Shown here in pieces: positions 26,333-34,201 of a stretch of DNA of 64,000 nucleotides. How positions within the stretch are numbered: position 1 is the first letter of the stretch; each line of letters starts with the position of its first letter. A program made the translations under genes and the position numbers. Under the pieces are notes generated by a model. The model saw only the letters and a list, made by a program, of their open reading frames with translations, searched no databases and was not told where the DNA came from. The DNA is from CAYJFQ01 sp964369955. GTDB lineage: Bacteria > Bacillota_I > Bacilli_A > Erysipelotrichales > Erysipelotrichaceae. The stretch spans positions 1 to 64,000 of the forward strand of contig CAYJFQ010000001.1 in assembly GCA_964369955.1 (NCBI GenBank), read 5' to 3'.

Positions 26333-26847
26333 TGAAAAAAATACTTAGTTTAGCATTATTTCTAGCAATTACTTGCGGTATTGCAGGTGGTGCATTAGCT
26401 TATGTAAATTCAATAACTGAACCTATTATTGAAGAGCAAAAAATTAATAAAATAAAAGAAACTTTGGTTCAAATATACCCTGATGTTGATGATTTTAATG
26501 AAGTTACTTTAGACTCTCATTTAGAAGGTATATCAAATGTTTATAAAGCTGGAGATATTGGCTATATTTATGTTAGTTCTCAAATGGGATATAAAGATAT
26601 GATAACTGCAATGGTTGGCATTAGTAATGGGGGCGTAATAGATAAAGTTGTTGTTACTTACTTTAACGACACACCTGGAATTGGTGATAAAATTCTAGAA
26701 GATAGCTTTATTAATGCCTACGATGGAAAGAAACAAGATGATAGCTTAGATATTATGGCTGGTGTAACTTACTCGTCACAAGCTTTAAATACAGCTATTG
26801 AAAATGCTTTGATGGATTTTAATAATAATTTTGGAGGTAACAAGTAA
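26332..26847 (+). CDS. rnfG: Rnf complex subunit G
   Basis: RnfG carries a second covalent FMN on the outer side of the membrane. The 171 residues contain one N-terminal membrane anchor (about 5-25) and an FMN-binding domain. It has GIGDKI and MAGVTYSSQAL, which holds the flavinylated Thr of the SGAT-type motif. It shares one base with rnfD and with rnfE (TAATG at both ends). No ApbE flavin transferase gene is in the window, so it must lie elsewhere. Confidence 0.93.
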   Translation: MKKILSLALFLAITCGIAGGALAYVNSITEPIIEEQKINKIKETLVQIYPDVDDFNEVTLDSHLEGISNVYKAGDIGYIYVSSQMGYKDMITAMVGISNGGVIDKVVVTYFNDTPGIGDKILEDSFINAYDGKKQDDSLDIMAGVTYSSQALNTAIENALMDFNNNFGGNK

Positions 26848-27485
26848 TGAACTATAGTCGTTTAGATAACTTCAAAAATGGTTTTATTAGAGAAAATCCA
26901 GTGTTTGTATTGTATTTAGGACTTTGCTCTGTTTTGGCTGTTTCAACTAGTTTAAATAATGCGATTGGAATGAGTGCTAGCGTTATTTTCGTACTGATAC
27001 TATCCAATGTTATTATCTCTATCTTAAAAGATATTATTCCTACAGAAATTAGAATTCCGGTTTATATTGTAATTATTGCAACGCTAGTGAGTATAGTTCA
27101 AATGTTAATCAATGCTTTTGCACCTTCTTTATCCACTTCGCTTGGTTCGTTTATTGCCTTGATTGTGGTAAATTGTATTATCCTCGGTAGAGCAGAAGCT
27201 TTTGCTAATAAGAATAGAGTTTTGGATTCATTTATGGATGGATTGGGTATGGGACTTGGTTACACAATTAGTCTAGTGGCGATTTCGGTAATTAGAGAAG
27301 TTTTTGCAACTGGTTTTCTTGCCTTTAATAATCCATTTACTAATGAGTTAATTTTTAATATTAAAATTATTCCTGAGGATTTTGTGATTACGCTATTTGG
27401 TGATCCTTTTGGAGCTTTTATTACTTTTGGATTCTTAGCTGCTTTTGTATCTTATCTTAATAATAAGAAGGAGGAAAATAAATAA
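26847..27485 (+). CDS. rnfE: Rnf complex subunit E
   Basis: A 212-residue membrane subunit with six segments. It pairs with RnfA and contributes half of the intramembrane iron centre. The conserved cysteines are present: LGLCSVLAVS (Cys27) and VVNCIILGRAEAFA. The start overlaps the rnfG stop and the stop overlaps the rnfA start, each by one base. Confidence 0.94.
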   Translation: MNYSRLDNFKNGFIRENPVFVLYLGLCSVLAVSTSLNNAIGMSASVIFVLILSNVIISILKDIIPTEIRIPVYIVIIATLVSIVQMLINAFAPSLSTSLGSFIALIVVNCIILGRAEAFANKNRVLDSFMDGLGMGLGYTISLVAISVIREVFATGFLAFNNPFTNELIFNIKIIPEDFVITLFGDPFGAFITFGFLAAFVSYLNNKKEENK

Positions 27486-28057
27486 TGGAACTTATTACTT
27501 TATTTCTTTCAGCTATTTTAATTAATAATATTATACTTGTTAAGTTTTTAGGAATTTGTCCTTTAATGGGAGTTTCTACAAAGACTTCAAGTGCATTAGG
27601 AATGGGGGCTGCTGTTACTTTTGTTATCTTTTGTTCAAGCATGATTTCTTATTTCTTGTATCATTATGTTTTAGATCCTTTAAGTATTGAGTATATGTCT
27701 TTAATTGTTTTCATTTTAGTAATTGCATCTTTTGTTCAGTTCACTGAGATGATGATTAAATATTCATTTCCTACTCTCTACAAGTCATTGGGTATTTATT
27801 TACCATTAATAACTACTAACTGTGCTGTTTTGTATGCGGCTAATGAAATTATTAATCAACAGTACACTTTTGTAGAGACTATAGTATATAGTATTGCGGT
27901 TCCTATTGGTTTTACAATGGTACTTTACATATTCTCTACCTTGAGAGAGAGAATGAGTTTAAGTAGTCCACCTAAAGCATTTCAAGGTAACCCAATCGCT
28001 TTAATTGTAGCTGGTATTATGGCGCTTGCATTAAGCGGTTTGGCAGGAATAGTGTAA
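27485..28057 (+). CDS. rnfA: Rnf complex subunit A
   Basis: A 190-residue six-segment membrane subunit homologous to RnfE. The iron-centre cysteines are in KFLGICPLMGVS (Cys25) and TTNCAVLYAAN. NPIALIVAGIMALAL near the end is typical. With RnfE intact the four-cysteine iron site should form. The next small gene starts one base after the stop. Confidence 0.94.
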   Translation: MELITLFLSAILINNIILVKFLGICPLMGVSTKTSSALGMGAAVTFVIFCSSMISYFLYHYVLDPLSIEYMSLIVFILVIASFVQFTEMMIKYSFPTLYKSLGIYLPLITTNCAVLYAANEIINQQYTFVETIVYSIAVPIGFTMVLYIFSTLRERMSLSSPPKAFQGNPIALIVAGIMALALSGLAGIV

Positions 28058-28058
28058 T

Positions 28059-28229
28059 ATGGAAACAGTTTATGCCGTTATAGTAATATCGCTGTTAGGT
28101 GGCTTATATGGAGCTCTGTATTGGAAAAATAAAAATACTCCAGTACCTGAGGGGTGTGAGAATCTAACACCTGAGTGTAATGGGTGTAATATTTCTTATT
28201 GCGAATTAAAAGGAAGGGGTAATGAATAA
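28059..28229 (+). CDS. 56-residue Cys-rich membrane-anchored protein inside the rnf operon
   Basis: This gene lies between rnfA and rnfB. Residues 4-22 form one membrane helix (VYAVIVISLLGGLYGALYW). A short tail follows with four cysteines spaced C-x6-C-x2-C-x4-C (Cys33, 40, 43, 48), then a basic end. Its ATG is one base after the rnfA stop, and its TAA overlaps the rnfB ATG, the same coupling as its neighbours, so it is very likely translated. The architecture (membrane helix plus cytosolic Cys cluster) resembles NqrM, which helps build the iron site between NqrD and NqrE, the relatives of RnfA and RnfE. It also resembles FeoB-associated Cys-rich proteins. A role in iron delivery to RnfA/E is inference. 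Confidence 0.75.
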   Translation: METVYAVIVISLLGGLYGALYWKNKNTPVPEGCENLTPECNGCNISYCELKGRGNE

Positions 28230-28537
28230 TGTTTGAAGCTATTGGATTAATGGTTGTGCTAGGACTAATTCTTGGAACAGTGTTAGGGGTAGCTAATAAA
28301 TTTTTGTATGTTGCTCCCGATGAGAAAGTTGAAGTATTGATATCAATGTTGCCGGGATATAATTGTGGTGGATGTGGATATCCGGGATGTAGCGGCCTTG
28401 CTGAGGCTCTTGCTGGTGAGGAAGTTGATAAGGTAAGTCTTTGCAAACCGTGCCAAAAGGATAAGAAAGCAGAAATAATAACTTATTTAAATTCTCAAAC
28501 CAAAAGAGATGGTAGCAAATTTAATATCAAAGATTAA
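28229..28537 (+). CDS. rnfB: Short RnfB: N-terminal domain only
   Basis: RnfB is the ferredoxin-side electron entry subunit. This version has 102 residues: a membrane anchor (5-25) and the first [4Fe-4S] domain with PGYNCGGCGYPGCSG and a later Cys pair (CKPC). The two ferredoxin-type clusters that normally follow, taking RnfB to about 190 residues or more, are absent. A strong terminator starts at the stop codon, so this is a true end and not a frameshift. Electrons would have to enter through another partner. It is the last gene of the operon. Confidence 0.88.
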   Translation: MFEAIGLMVVLGLILGTVLGVANKFLYVAPDEKVEVLISMLPGYNCGGCGYPGCSGLAEALAGEEVDKVSLCKPCQKDKKAEIITYLNSQTKRDGSKFNIKD

Positions 28538-28560
28538 GCGACATTGTCGCTTTTTTTGTG
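28536..28560 (+). terminator. Rho-independent terminator of the rnf operon
   Basis: AAGCGACA and TGTCGCTT form a tight hairpin followed by TTTTTTG. It starts at the rnfB stop codon and marks the end of the S1-pgi-rnf transcript. Confidence 0.85.
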
Positions 28561-28571
28561 AAAAATTGTAC

Positions 28572-28600
28572 TAAAAAAACCACTTTATAGTGGTTTTAAT
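28572..28600. terminator. Terminator of the minus-strand ABC transporter operon
   Basis: AAAACCACT and AGTGGTTTT form a 9-bp stem with a TTAT loop. On the minus strand it is followed by a run of T, and on the plus strand by TTTTAATAAT, so it may work in both directions between the convergent rnf and ABC genes. Confidence 0.75.
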
Positions 28601-28606
28601 AATAAC

Positions 28607-30256
28607 TTATTTTTTAAGAAAGTTAATAGAAGCATTATGACATAATTTTCTACAACATAGTATTAATAGAATCTCTATTGTTATAATCATCGGCACTACT
28701 AACAAATTATCATTTGGCAATAAAGAAAACATAACAAATCCACCACCAAACATTAAGAGAAAATTAATAAGCATACCGATAACGATATTGAAGTTTTGTT
28801 TTACAACATAAACCTCACTGTCCCAAATTAGTTTTGGGTTTTTAATATCAATAAGTAAAAAAACATAAGATCCAACTATTGCAGCTAAAATTGCAGTAAG
28901 TAAACAAACAATAACAATGATCAAATCAATTTTAAGAAAAATTGAGATTGGAACTATTAAAATAAAAGCCTCAATAATACACAGAACAATCCCTACTAAA
29001 TTTTTATATTCTACTTGTTTAAAGAAAGGAATAGGAATCTGCTTCATAAAGCCAATTTGATTACCCTCACGAGAAATTGCAGTAGCTGATACAATATTAG
29101 TAGTTGAAGATAAAAGTCCTAAAACAGTACCTACCATAGCGGCGTAAACAACAAAGATAGTTAAATCTTGGAAGTAAGTAGTAAATCCTGCCAATTGATC
29201 AAAATCACTTAATGTACTACTCATAGAAAAGAATAGGACAAAAGGCAAAATGAACGGTGAAACTAAACATTGAATAAAATATGTTGGTGTTCTTAGAAGG
29301 ATAAATAATTCTTTTTTAATGTAACTCAATAATACAGAATTACTTTTAGTGTTATTGTTCAAACTAGAATCAGTTAATTTTGTTTTGTTGCTAGCGGAAA
29401 TACTAATTCTTAGTAAACCTCGAATATAGAATTTTTTACTAATAACATAAAATACATAACAAGCAACACCGGTTATAAATAGTCCTATTAATAATGAAAT
29501 AATATTATTATTTAATAAAGCATCAATTAAAAAATAAGTACTTGGCATTAACACACCTGTAATATTAGCCAATGTGTTATTACCAGCTACTATTAATGTC
29601 ATAAGTTCAACTTGCGAAATATAATTAGATGATTGAACCAAGTATAAATATGTAAATAAGAATATAAGTGAAATGCCCATAGATAAATAGTTAAATTTTT
29701 CCTGATTACTAAAAAATTTAGAAAAACTCATAACTAAGATTATTAGAACTGTACCAAATAAAATTGGAAAGATAGGTAAAACAATTAAGGTCATAATCAA
29801 TAAAAGATAAAACAGCAAATCTGGTTGGCTACCAATACAATATGCGAATATAAATGGTGATGCAACCAACAAAGTTAACATGACCTCATATAAATATGCA
29901 ACAATAATTTTTGATGATACAATCTCAAAAGGAGAAATGGGCAGTGGTAGAATATTCTTAATATCTTTAGAGAAAAACATTACAGTTGGCACTAAAAACA
30001 AAGTGGTGATAAAAATAAATATTGTAAATATATTCAGGGTTAACGATAGAAAATAATCACCTTGACCAATAGCATCTAAAGAATCATATAAAACTACACC
30101 CAACATTGAAAATGAAATGAGCGAAACTCCAATACTAAACAACAAAAGTAAGCCAATTAAAATTTTTGTGGTTTTTTTACCTTGAATAGAACCTCTGATA
30201 ATATCTTTAAAAAATAAGTTCACTAATAATTTGATGTTATTAAACTTACTCATCAC
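28607..30256 (-). CDS. ABC-2 type transporter permease
   Basis: The 549-residue membrane protein has about twelve segments in two halves separated by a polar region near residue 300 (SNKTKLTDSSLNN). It pairs with the ATPase gene upstream, whose end it overlaps by 11 bases. The organisation (ATPase plus one large permease, no binding protein) indicates an exporter. The substrate is unknown. The N-terminal region has a basic amphipathic stretch before the first segment. Confidence 0.82.
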   Translation of the reverse strand: MMSKFNNIKLLVNLFFKDIIRGSIQGKKTTKILIGLLLLFSIGVSLISFSMLGVVLYDSLDAIGQGDYFLSLTLNIFTIFIFITTLFLVPTVMFFSKDIKNILPLPISPFEIVSSKIIVAYLYEVMLTLLVASPFIFAYCIGSQPDLLFYLLLIMTLIVLPIFPILFGTVLIILVMSFSKFFSNQEKFNYLSMGISLIFLFTYLYLVQSSNYISQVELMTLIVAGNNTLANITGVLMPSTYFLIDALLNNNIISLLIGLFITGVACYVFYVISKKFYIRGLLRISISASNKTKLTDSSLNNNTKSNSVLLSYIKKELFILLRTPTYFIQCLVSPFILPFVLFFSMSSTLSDFDQLAGFTTYFQDLTIFVVYAAMVGTVLGLLSSTTNIVSATAISREGNQIGFMKQIPIPFFKQVEYKNLVGIVLCIIEAFILIVPISIFLKIDLIIVIVCLLTAILAAIVGSYVFLLIDIKNPKLIWDSEVYVVKQNFNIVIGMLINFLLMFGGGFVMFSLLPNDNLLVVPMIITIEILLILCCRKLCHNASINFLKK

Positions 30257-30971
30257 TAATTACCTTTAAAAATATTTCTTCTAATGACAAGTTCTTCTCA
30301 TAATTTCTTTTTAACTCCTCCAGTTGACCATAAAATAAAATTCTACCATTATTAATGATCGCAACCTTGTCACATAGCTTTTCTGCTACATCTAAGACAT
30401 GAGTTGAAAATAAAACAGTCTTATTATCTGCGGCATGTTCTTTCATCATCTCTTTTAATTTAAAAGAAGATTGTGGATCAAGGCCAGTCATTGGTTCATC
30501 TAATATCCAAACATTAGGTTGGTGAATTAGCGCTCCTATTAGCACTATTTTTTGTCTCATCCCATGCGAATATGAAGAAATTTTATCATTCAATACTTCG
30601 CTAATTTCAAATATTTCAGAGAACTTAACAATTAACTCTTTTCTTTTTTCTTGGTCAACATTAAAGATGTCAGAAATAAAATTTAAATATTCAATCCCTT
30701 TAAGCTTCAAAAAAATATCGGGATTATCTGAAACAAAACCAATTTCCTTTTTAGCTGAGATCATATCAGTTTGAATATTATAACCATTAATTGTTATCTC
30801 ACCGCAATCAGGGTCTAAAATACCTGTAATCATGTTTAATGTAGTTGTTTTTCCAGCACCATTAGGGCCGATAAATCCAATGATCTCTCCATCATTAAAT
30901 TCAATGTTTAAATTATCCACTGCTTTATTTGTTTTATTGTATGTCTTTGAGACATTTTTGATTGATATCAT
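30246..30971 (-). CDS. ABC transporter ATP-binding protein
   Basis: A 241-residue ATPase with Walker A GPNGAGKTTTL, Q-loop region EIGFVSDN (the Q is replaced by S in VSDNPDIF), signature YSHGMRQKI, Walker B VWILDEPMTGLD and the switch His in FSTHVLD. The signature reads SHGMRQ, a common variant of the exporter subgroup. It lies seven bases after trpS, with no good ribosome binding site, and overlaps the permease gene. It is therefore probably read through from the trpS transcript. Confidence 0.9.
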   Translation of the reverse strand: MISIKNVSKTYNKTNKAVDNLNIEFNDGEIIGFIGPNGAGKTTTLNMITGILDPDCGEITINGYNIQTDMISAKKEIGFVSDNPDIFLKLKGIEYLNFISDIFNVDQEKRKELIVKFSEIFEISEVLNDKISSYSHGMRQKIVLIGALIHQPNVWILDEPMTGLDPQSSFKLKEMMKEHAADNKTVLFSTHVLDVAEKLCDKVAIINNGRILFYGQLEELKRNYEKNLSLEEIFLKVISDE

Positions 30972-30978
30972 ACGTAAT

Positions 30979-31977
30979 TTAGAAAATTTCTAAGCCAATT
31001 TTCTTTTGAACCTCCTTCAGTTTCTTTTCAGCTAACACACAAACCCTCTTAGCACCATCTACAAAAGTGCTTTCTAAAATACCGGAATTAATGATTTCAT
31101 GATACTTACTTTGTAAGTCCTCAATAGTGTCACAAACACAATCAGCAACCGCTCTTTTAAAGTCGCCGTAACCTTTACCTGCAAATTCTCTCTCAATTTC
31201 TTGAAAAGTTTTACCAGTAAGGCTAGACATTATTGTCATAAGGTTTGATATACCTGGTTGATTTTCAGTATCGTAATGGACATTTGCAAAGTCATCAGTT
31301 ACAGCACCCATAATTTTTTTTCTAGTAACTTTTAAATCATCTAATAAATAGATGCACCCCTTATTACTTTCTTCAGATTTGCTCATTTTCTTTGTAGGGT
31401 CACTAAGTGACATAATCTTAGCGCCAACCTTAGGAATTAAAGGGGTTGGAACCTTAAACAAATCTCCATATTTATTATTAATTCTTGTAGCAATATCTCT
31501 TGCTAATTCAACATGTTGTTTTTGATCTTCACCTACAGGTACAAAATCAGCATCATAAATCAAAATATCTGCTGCCATTAAAGTAGGGTAGGTATAAAAT
31601 CCTGCTGTTAAATTAACACCATTATCTTTTGTATTTCTGGCTTTATCTTTGTATTGTGTCATTCTATTCAATTCGCCTAAATACGAGTTGCAACTTAAAA
31701 TAAATCCTAGTTGTGCATGTTGCATTACATCACTTTGCAAAAATAATGTTACTTTTTGTGGGTCTAATCCACAAGCTAAATAAAATGCTGCCAAATCTCT
31801 TAAATTGTTTCTTAATTCAATTGGATCTTGCGAAACAGTAATGCAGTGTAAATTGGCTACAAATATATATAGTTCATATTCATCTTGATAACTTACAAAT
31901 TGTTTTAAAGCTCCAATGTAATTGCCTAATGTCAATTCACCAGTAGGCTTAATACCACTAAGCATTGTTTTTTTCAT
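30979..31977 (-). CDS. trpS: Tryptophanyl-tRNA synthetase
   Basis: TrpS charges tRNA-Trp. The 332-residue class I synthetase has SGIKPTGELTLGNYIGAL (HIGH-type region), GEDQKQH and the KMSKS loop in SDPTKKMSKS. The ATG has GGAGGA upstream, just behind a T-box terminator. Charging of tRNA-Trp should therefore control it through the leader at 31986-32200. The downstream ABC transporter may share this control. Confidence 0.96.
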   Translation of the reverse strand: MKKTMLSGIKPTGELTLGNYIGALKQFVSYQDEYELYIFVANLHCITVSQDPIELRNNLRDLAAFYLACGLDPQKVTLFLQSDVMQHAQLGFILSCNSYLGELNRMTQYKDKARNTKDNGVNLTAGFYTYPTLMAADILIYDADFVPVGEDQKQHVELARDIATRINNKYGDLFKVPTPLIPKVGAKIMSLSDPTKKMSKSEESNKGCIYLLDDLKVTRKKIMGAVTDDFANVHYDTENQPGISNLMTIMSSLTGKTFQEIEREFAGKGYGDFKRAVADCVCDTIEDLQSKYHEIINSGILESTFVDGAKRVCVLAEKKLKEVQKKIGLEIF

Positions 31978-31985
31978 TTTTCCTC

Positions 31986-32200
31986 CTCACTAACATAAAA
32001 ACGTCCCTTAGGGACGTTTTTTAACGTGGTGCCACCCAATTTACTTTTAGAGTTAAAAGTCTTATTGGTGATAACGGTACGACCGATGATTAACTGATGC
32101 TAACCATTACTCAGAAAGCCCAATTCATTATTATTTTGGTTTTGTTTCCAGCGCCCACAAAATCTCTATATTTCCAAAATTAATAACTACTATTTTCTTC
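31986..32200 (-). promoter_or_regulatory. T-box leader of trpS
   Basis: On the minus strand the leader ends with the T-box core TGGGTGGCACCACG (32025-32038). A terminator hairpin follows, AAAACGTCCC / GGGACGTTTT plus a T-run (31997-32022). The stem I specifier region reads GAAT-TGG, with TGG (Trp) at 32120-32122. Uncharged tRNA-Trp would bind and stabilise the antiterminator. I cannot fix the promoter precisely; it should lie near 32170-32215. Confidence 0.9.
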
Positions 32201-32217
32201 AAAGTATCTATTAATAA

Positions 32218-33618
32218 TTATACTTTATTTTTAGGCCTTTGCAATAGACCAAAGACAATAACCAATAAAGAAATAGATATATAGATGATAAATTGAGGTT
32301 TTGTTAATGCACCATATATTACAATTAACGCCCCAATTATTGCTAAAATTGGATATAAATATTTCTTTAAAAATGAAGTGTTATTTACTACATCTTTTTT
32401 TAGAATAACACCAAGATATAAGGCAACATAAAAGAAGTACATTAAAATGATTGGAAGAACATCAATTTCTAGTCCAGCAGCAAAGTTCCATCCTAACATA
32501 ATGTTTCCATCAATTGAAGAGAAATGTAGAAATAACCAAAGTAATGAAATAACACAAGCTAAGATAGCGCTATTAGTTGGGATATCAAATACTTTATCTA
32601 CTTTTTCCAATTTTTTGTACCCAACAATTTCTTTTCTGACAGCTAATGCATATGGCGAGCGGATATAAGCTAATATCAATCCGTTGATAGTTCCAAAGAT
32701 AGATACAACAACAAAAGCTAACACTACTTTCATTCCAATGTCTCCAAATAAACTAACAGCAATAGCTGAAGTAGGATCTACACCATCTAAAATTGCTTGC
32801 GGACCTACAAAGGCACATAATCCAATAAAGAAAGCTAAATATACAGCAGTAATAAGTAATGGTGCAAAAATCAAAGCTTTTGTTAAGTTTTTCTTTGGAT
32901 TCTTAATCTCATGAGCAATAGCGGGAACGACTAACCATCCATCAAATGAGAAGGCAATTGCTCCTAAAACCGCAAGTAAACCTGCAAAACTACCAGGATA
33001 TTGAGATACTGAAGTTATTAATTCCACCGGTTTTCCAAACACAATACCCGCTACTGATAAGAATATTAGTGCAGATAATTTTGTAACAAGAGAAAATGAT
33101 TGAAAAAATCCTGCAAATTTTGTTTTAGTGATATTAAAGATAAAGAAACCTAAAATTATTATTATTGATGTGCCCCATAATGCTCCTGAGTATTTATCAA
33201 TATTCTCAATATAAGTTCCTCCATTTGTTAATAAATTTGGAATTCCAAACAATGCAAATAAATAATTAGCTCCCACCCAAGAAATTACCGCAACAAGTGC
33301 AGGGTAATAAATAAAGGTTTGAAACCATCCTGCCATAAATCCTAGATGTTTCCCCCAAGCAACTTCACAATAACTGATAATACCTCCAACTCGTTCATCA
33401 CGTTGAGCATATTGAGCAATTGTTAGACCACCAAAGATTATTGCAAAAGCTACAATAATATAACCCAGCGTTCCTAATAAAATGTTACCATTAACGGCTC
33501 TAATAACTTTTGGTGTTTGAAAGAAAACTCCAGAACCGATAACAATACCAGCAATCATAGCTACAGTAGTGAATAAACCAAATTTTCTAGTTGGTTGATT
33601 TGTAATTTCACTTTTCAT
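32218..33618 (-). CDS. APC-family amino acid permease
   Basis: This 466-residue transporter has about twelve membrane segments. The start of the first segment, TVAMIAGIVIGSGVFFQTP, has the glycine-rich IGSGVF motif that binds the amino-acid backbone in this family. AFSFDGWLVVPAIAHEIKNPKKN, with its conserved EIKNP, is typical of the LAT-like subgroup. Substrate is not predictable. AAGGAG precedes the ATG, and a -10 box (GATAAAAT, minus) lies near 33643-33652. It ends just upstream of the trpS leader but has no shared control that I can see. Confidence 0.87.
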   Translation of the reverse strand: MKSEITNQPTRKFGLFTTVAMIAGIVIGSGVFFQTPKVIRAVNGNILLGTLGYIIVAFAIIFGGLTIAQYAQRDERVGGIISYCEVAWGKHLGFMAGWFQTFIYYPALVAVISWVGANYLFALFGIPNLLTNGGTYIENIDKYSGALWGTSIIIILGFFIFNITKTKFAGFFQSFSLVTKLSALIFLSVAGIVFGKPVELITSVSQYPGSFAGLLAVLGAIAFSFDGWLVVPAIAHEIKNPKKNLTKALIFAPLLITAVYLAFFIGLCAFVGPQAILDGVDPTSAIAVSLFGDIGMKVVLAFVVVSIFGTINGLILAYIRSPYALAVRKEIVGYKKLEKVDKVFDIPTNSAILACVISLLWLFLHFSSIDGNIMLGWNFAAGLEIDVLPIILMYFFYVALYLGVILKKDVVNNTSFLKKYLYPILAIIGALIVIYGALTKPQFIIYISISLLVIVFGLLQRPKNKV

Positions 33619-33748
33619 TGTTATTCTCCTTAATAAATATTTTTAATTTTATCTTAATTAGATAATTATTACAATAGAAAATGTAAACATTTTAATTATT
33701 TTCAATGTTGATGAAAGTATTTTCATTTATTATTTATAGCTTTTGTTA

Positions 33749-33766
33749 TATAATATTCATGAGGTG
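33749..33766 (+). promoter_or_regulatory. Promoter and ribosome binding site of the Spx-like gene
   Basis: TATAAT at 33749-33754 is followed at once by GAGGTG (33761-33766) before the ATG at 33773. The leader is therefore only about 12 bases, but has a clear Shine-Dalgarno sequence. This contrasts with the leaderless genes. Confidence 0.55.
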
Positions 33767-33772
33767 ATAAAT

Positions 33773-34201
33773 ATGGTGGTTTTATATACTTCTGCAGGAT
33801 GTGTATCTTGCCGTAAAGCTAAAAATTGGCTTAAACAAAATAATATTGAATTTATAGAGAAGAATATCTTCAATGTCTTATTAGATGAAACGGAAATTAA
33901 ATACTTGTTATCAAGAAGTGAGAATGGATCTGATGACATAATTTCAAAGCGTTCTAAAGTAATTATTGAGAACAAAATAGATGTAGAATCAATGAAAATG
34001 AATGAATTAATTAACTTTGTTAAAAATAATCCATCTGCACTAAAAAGACCGATTATTTTAAATGAAAAAAATCTATTGGTTGGTTATGATGATGATGAAA
34101 TTAGTAACTTTTTACCTATTGAGGTAAGAAGAAGTTTGATGAATAAATGTGGAGATGAATGTCCGAATTATGAAATTTGTGGTTCAGTAAGAGAAGCGTG
34201 A
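33773..34201 (+). CDS. Spx/ArsC-family transcriptional regulator with Cys-rich tail
   Basis: I start this 142-residue protein at the ATG preceded by GAGGTG. The redox switch CVSC (Cys10, Cys13) lies in the Spx-type TSAGCVSCRKAKNWL. IISKRSK, LKRPIILNEKNLLVGYDDDEI and FLPIEVR follow the Spx pattern. Spx binds the RNA polymerase alpha subunit and reports disulfide stress. The C-terminus is unusual: CGDECPNYEIC adds three cysteines (C-x3-C-x5-C) where B. subtilis Spx has none. It overlaps mnmA by four bases. Confidence 0.82.
   Translation: MVVLYTSAGCVSCRKAKNWLKQNNIEFIEKNIFNVLLDETEIKYLLSRSENGSDDIISKRSKVIIENKIDVESMKMNELINFVKNNPSALKRPIILNEKNLLVGYDDDEISNFLPIEVRRSLMNKCGDECPNYEICGSVREA

Noticed and set aside
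28078..28446. Open minus-strand frame across the small Cys-rich gene and rnfB
   Set aside because: It is antisense to two coupled genes with clear motifs; its composition is a mirror of Cys and Gly codons.
28229..28606. Frameshifted full-length RnfB
   Set aside because: The bases after the stop are two terminator hairpins, with no room for ferredoxin cysteine motifs in any frame.
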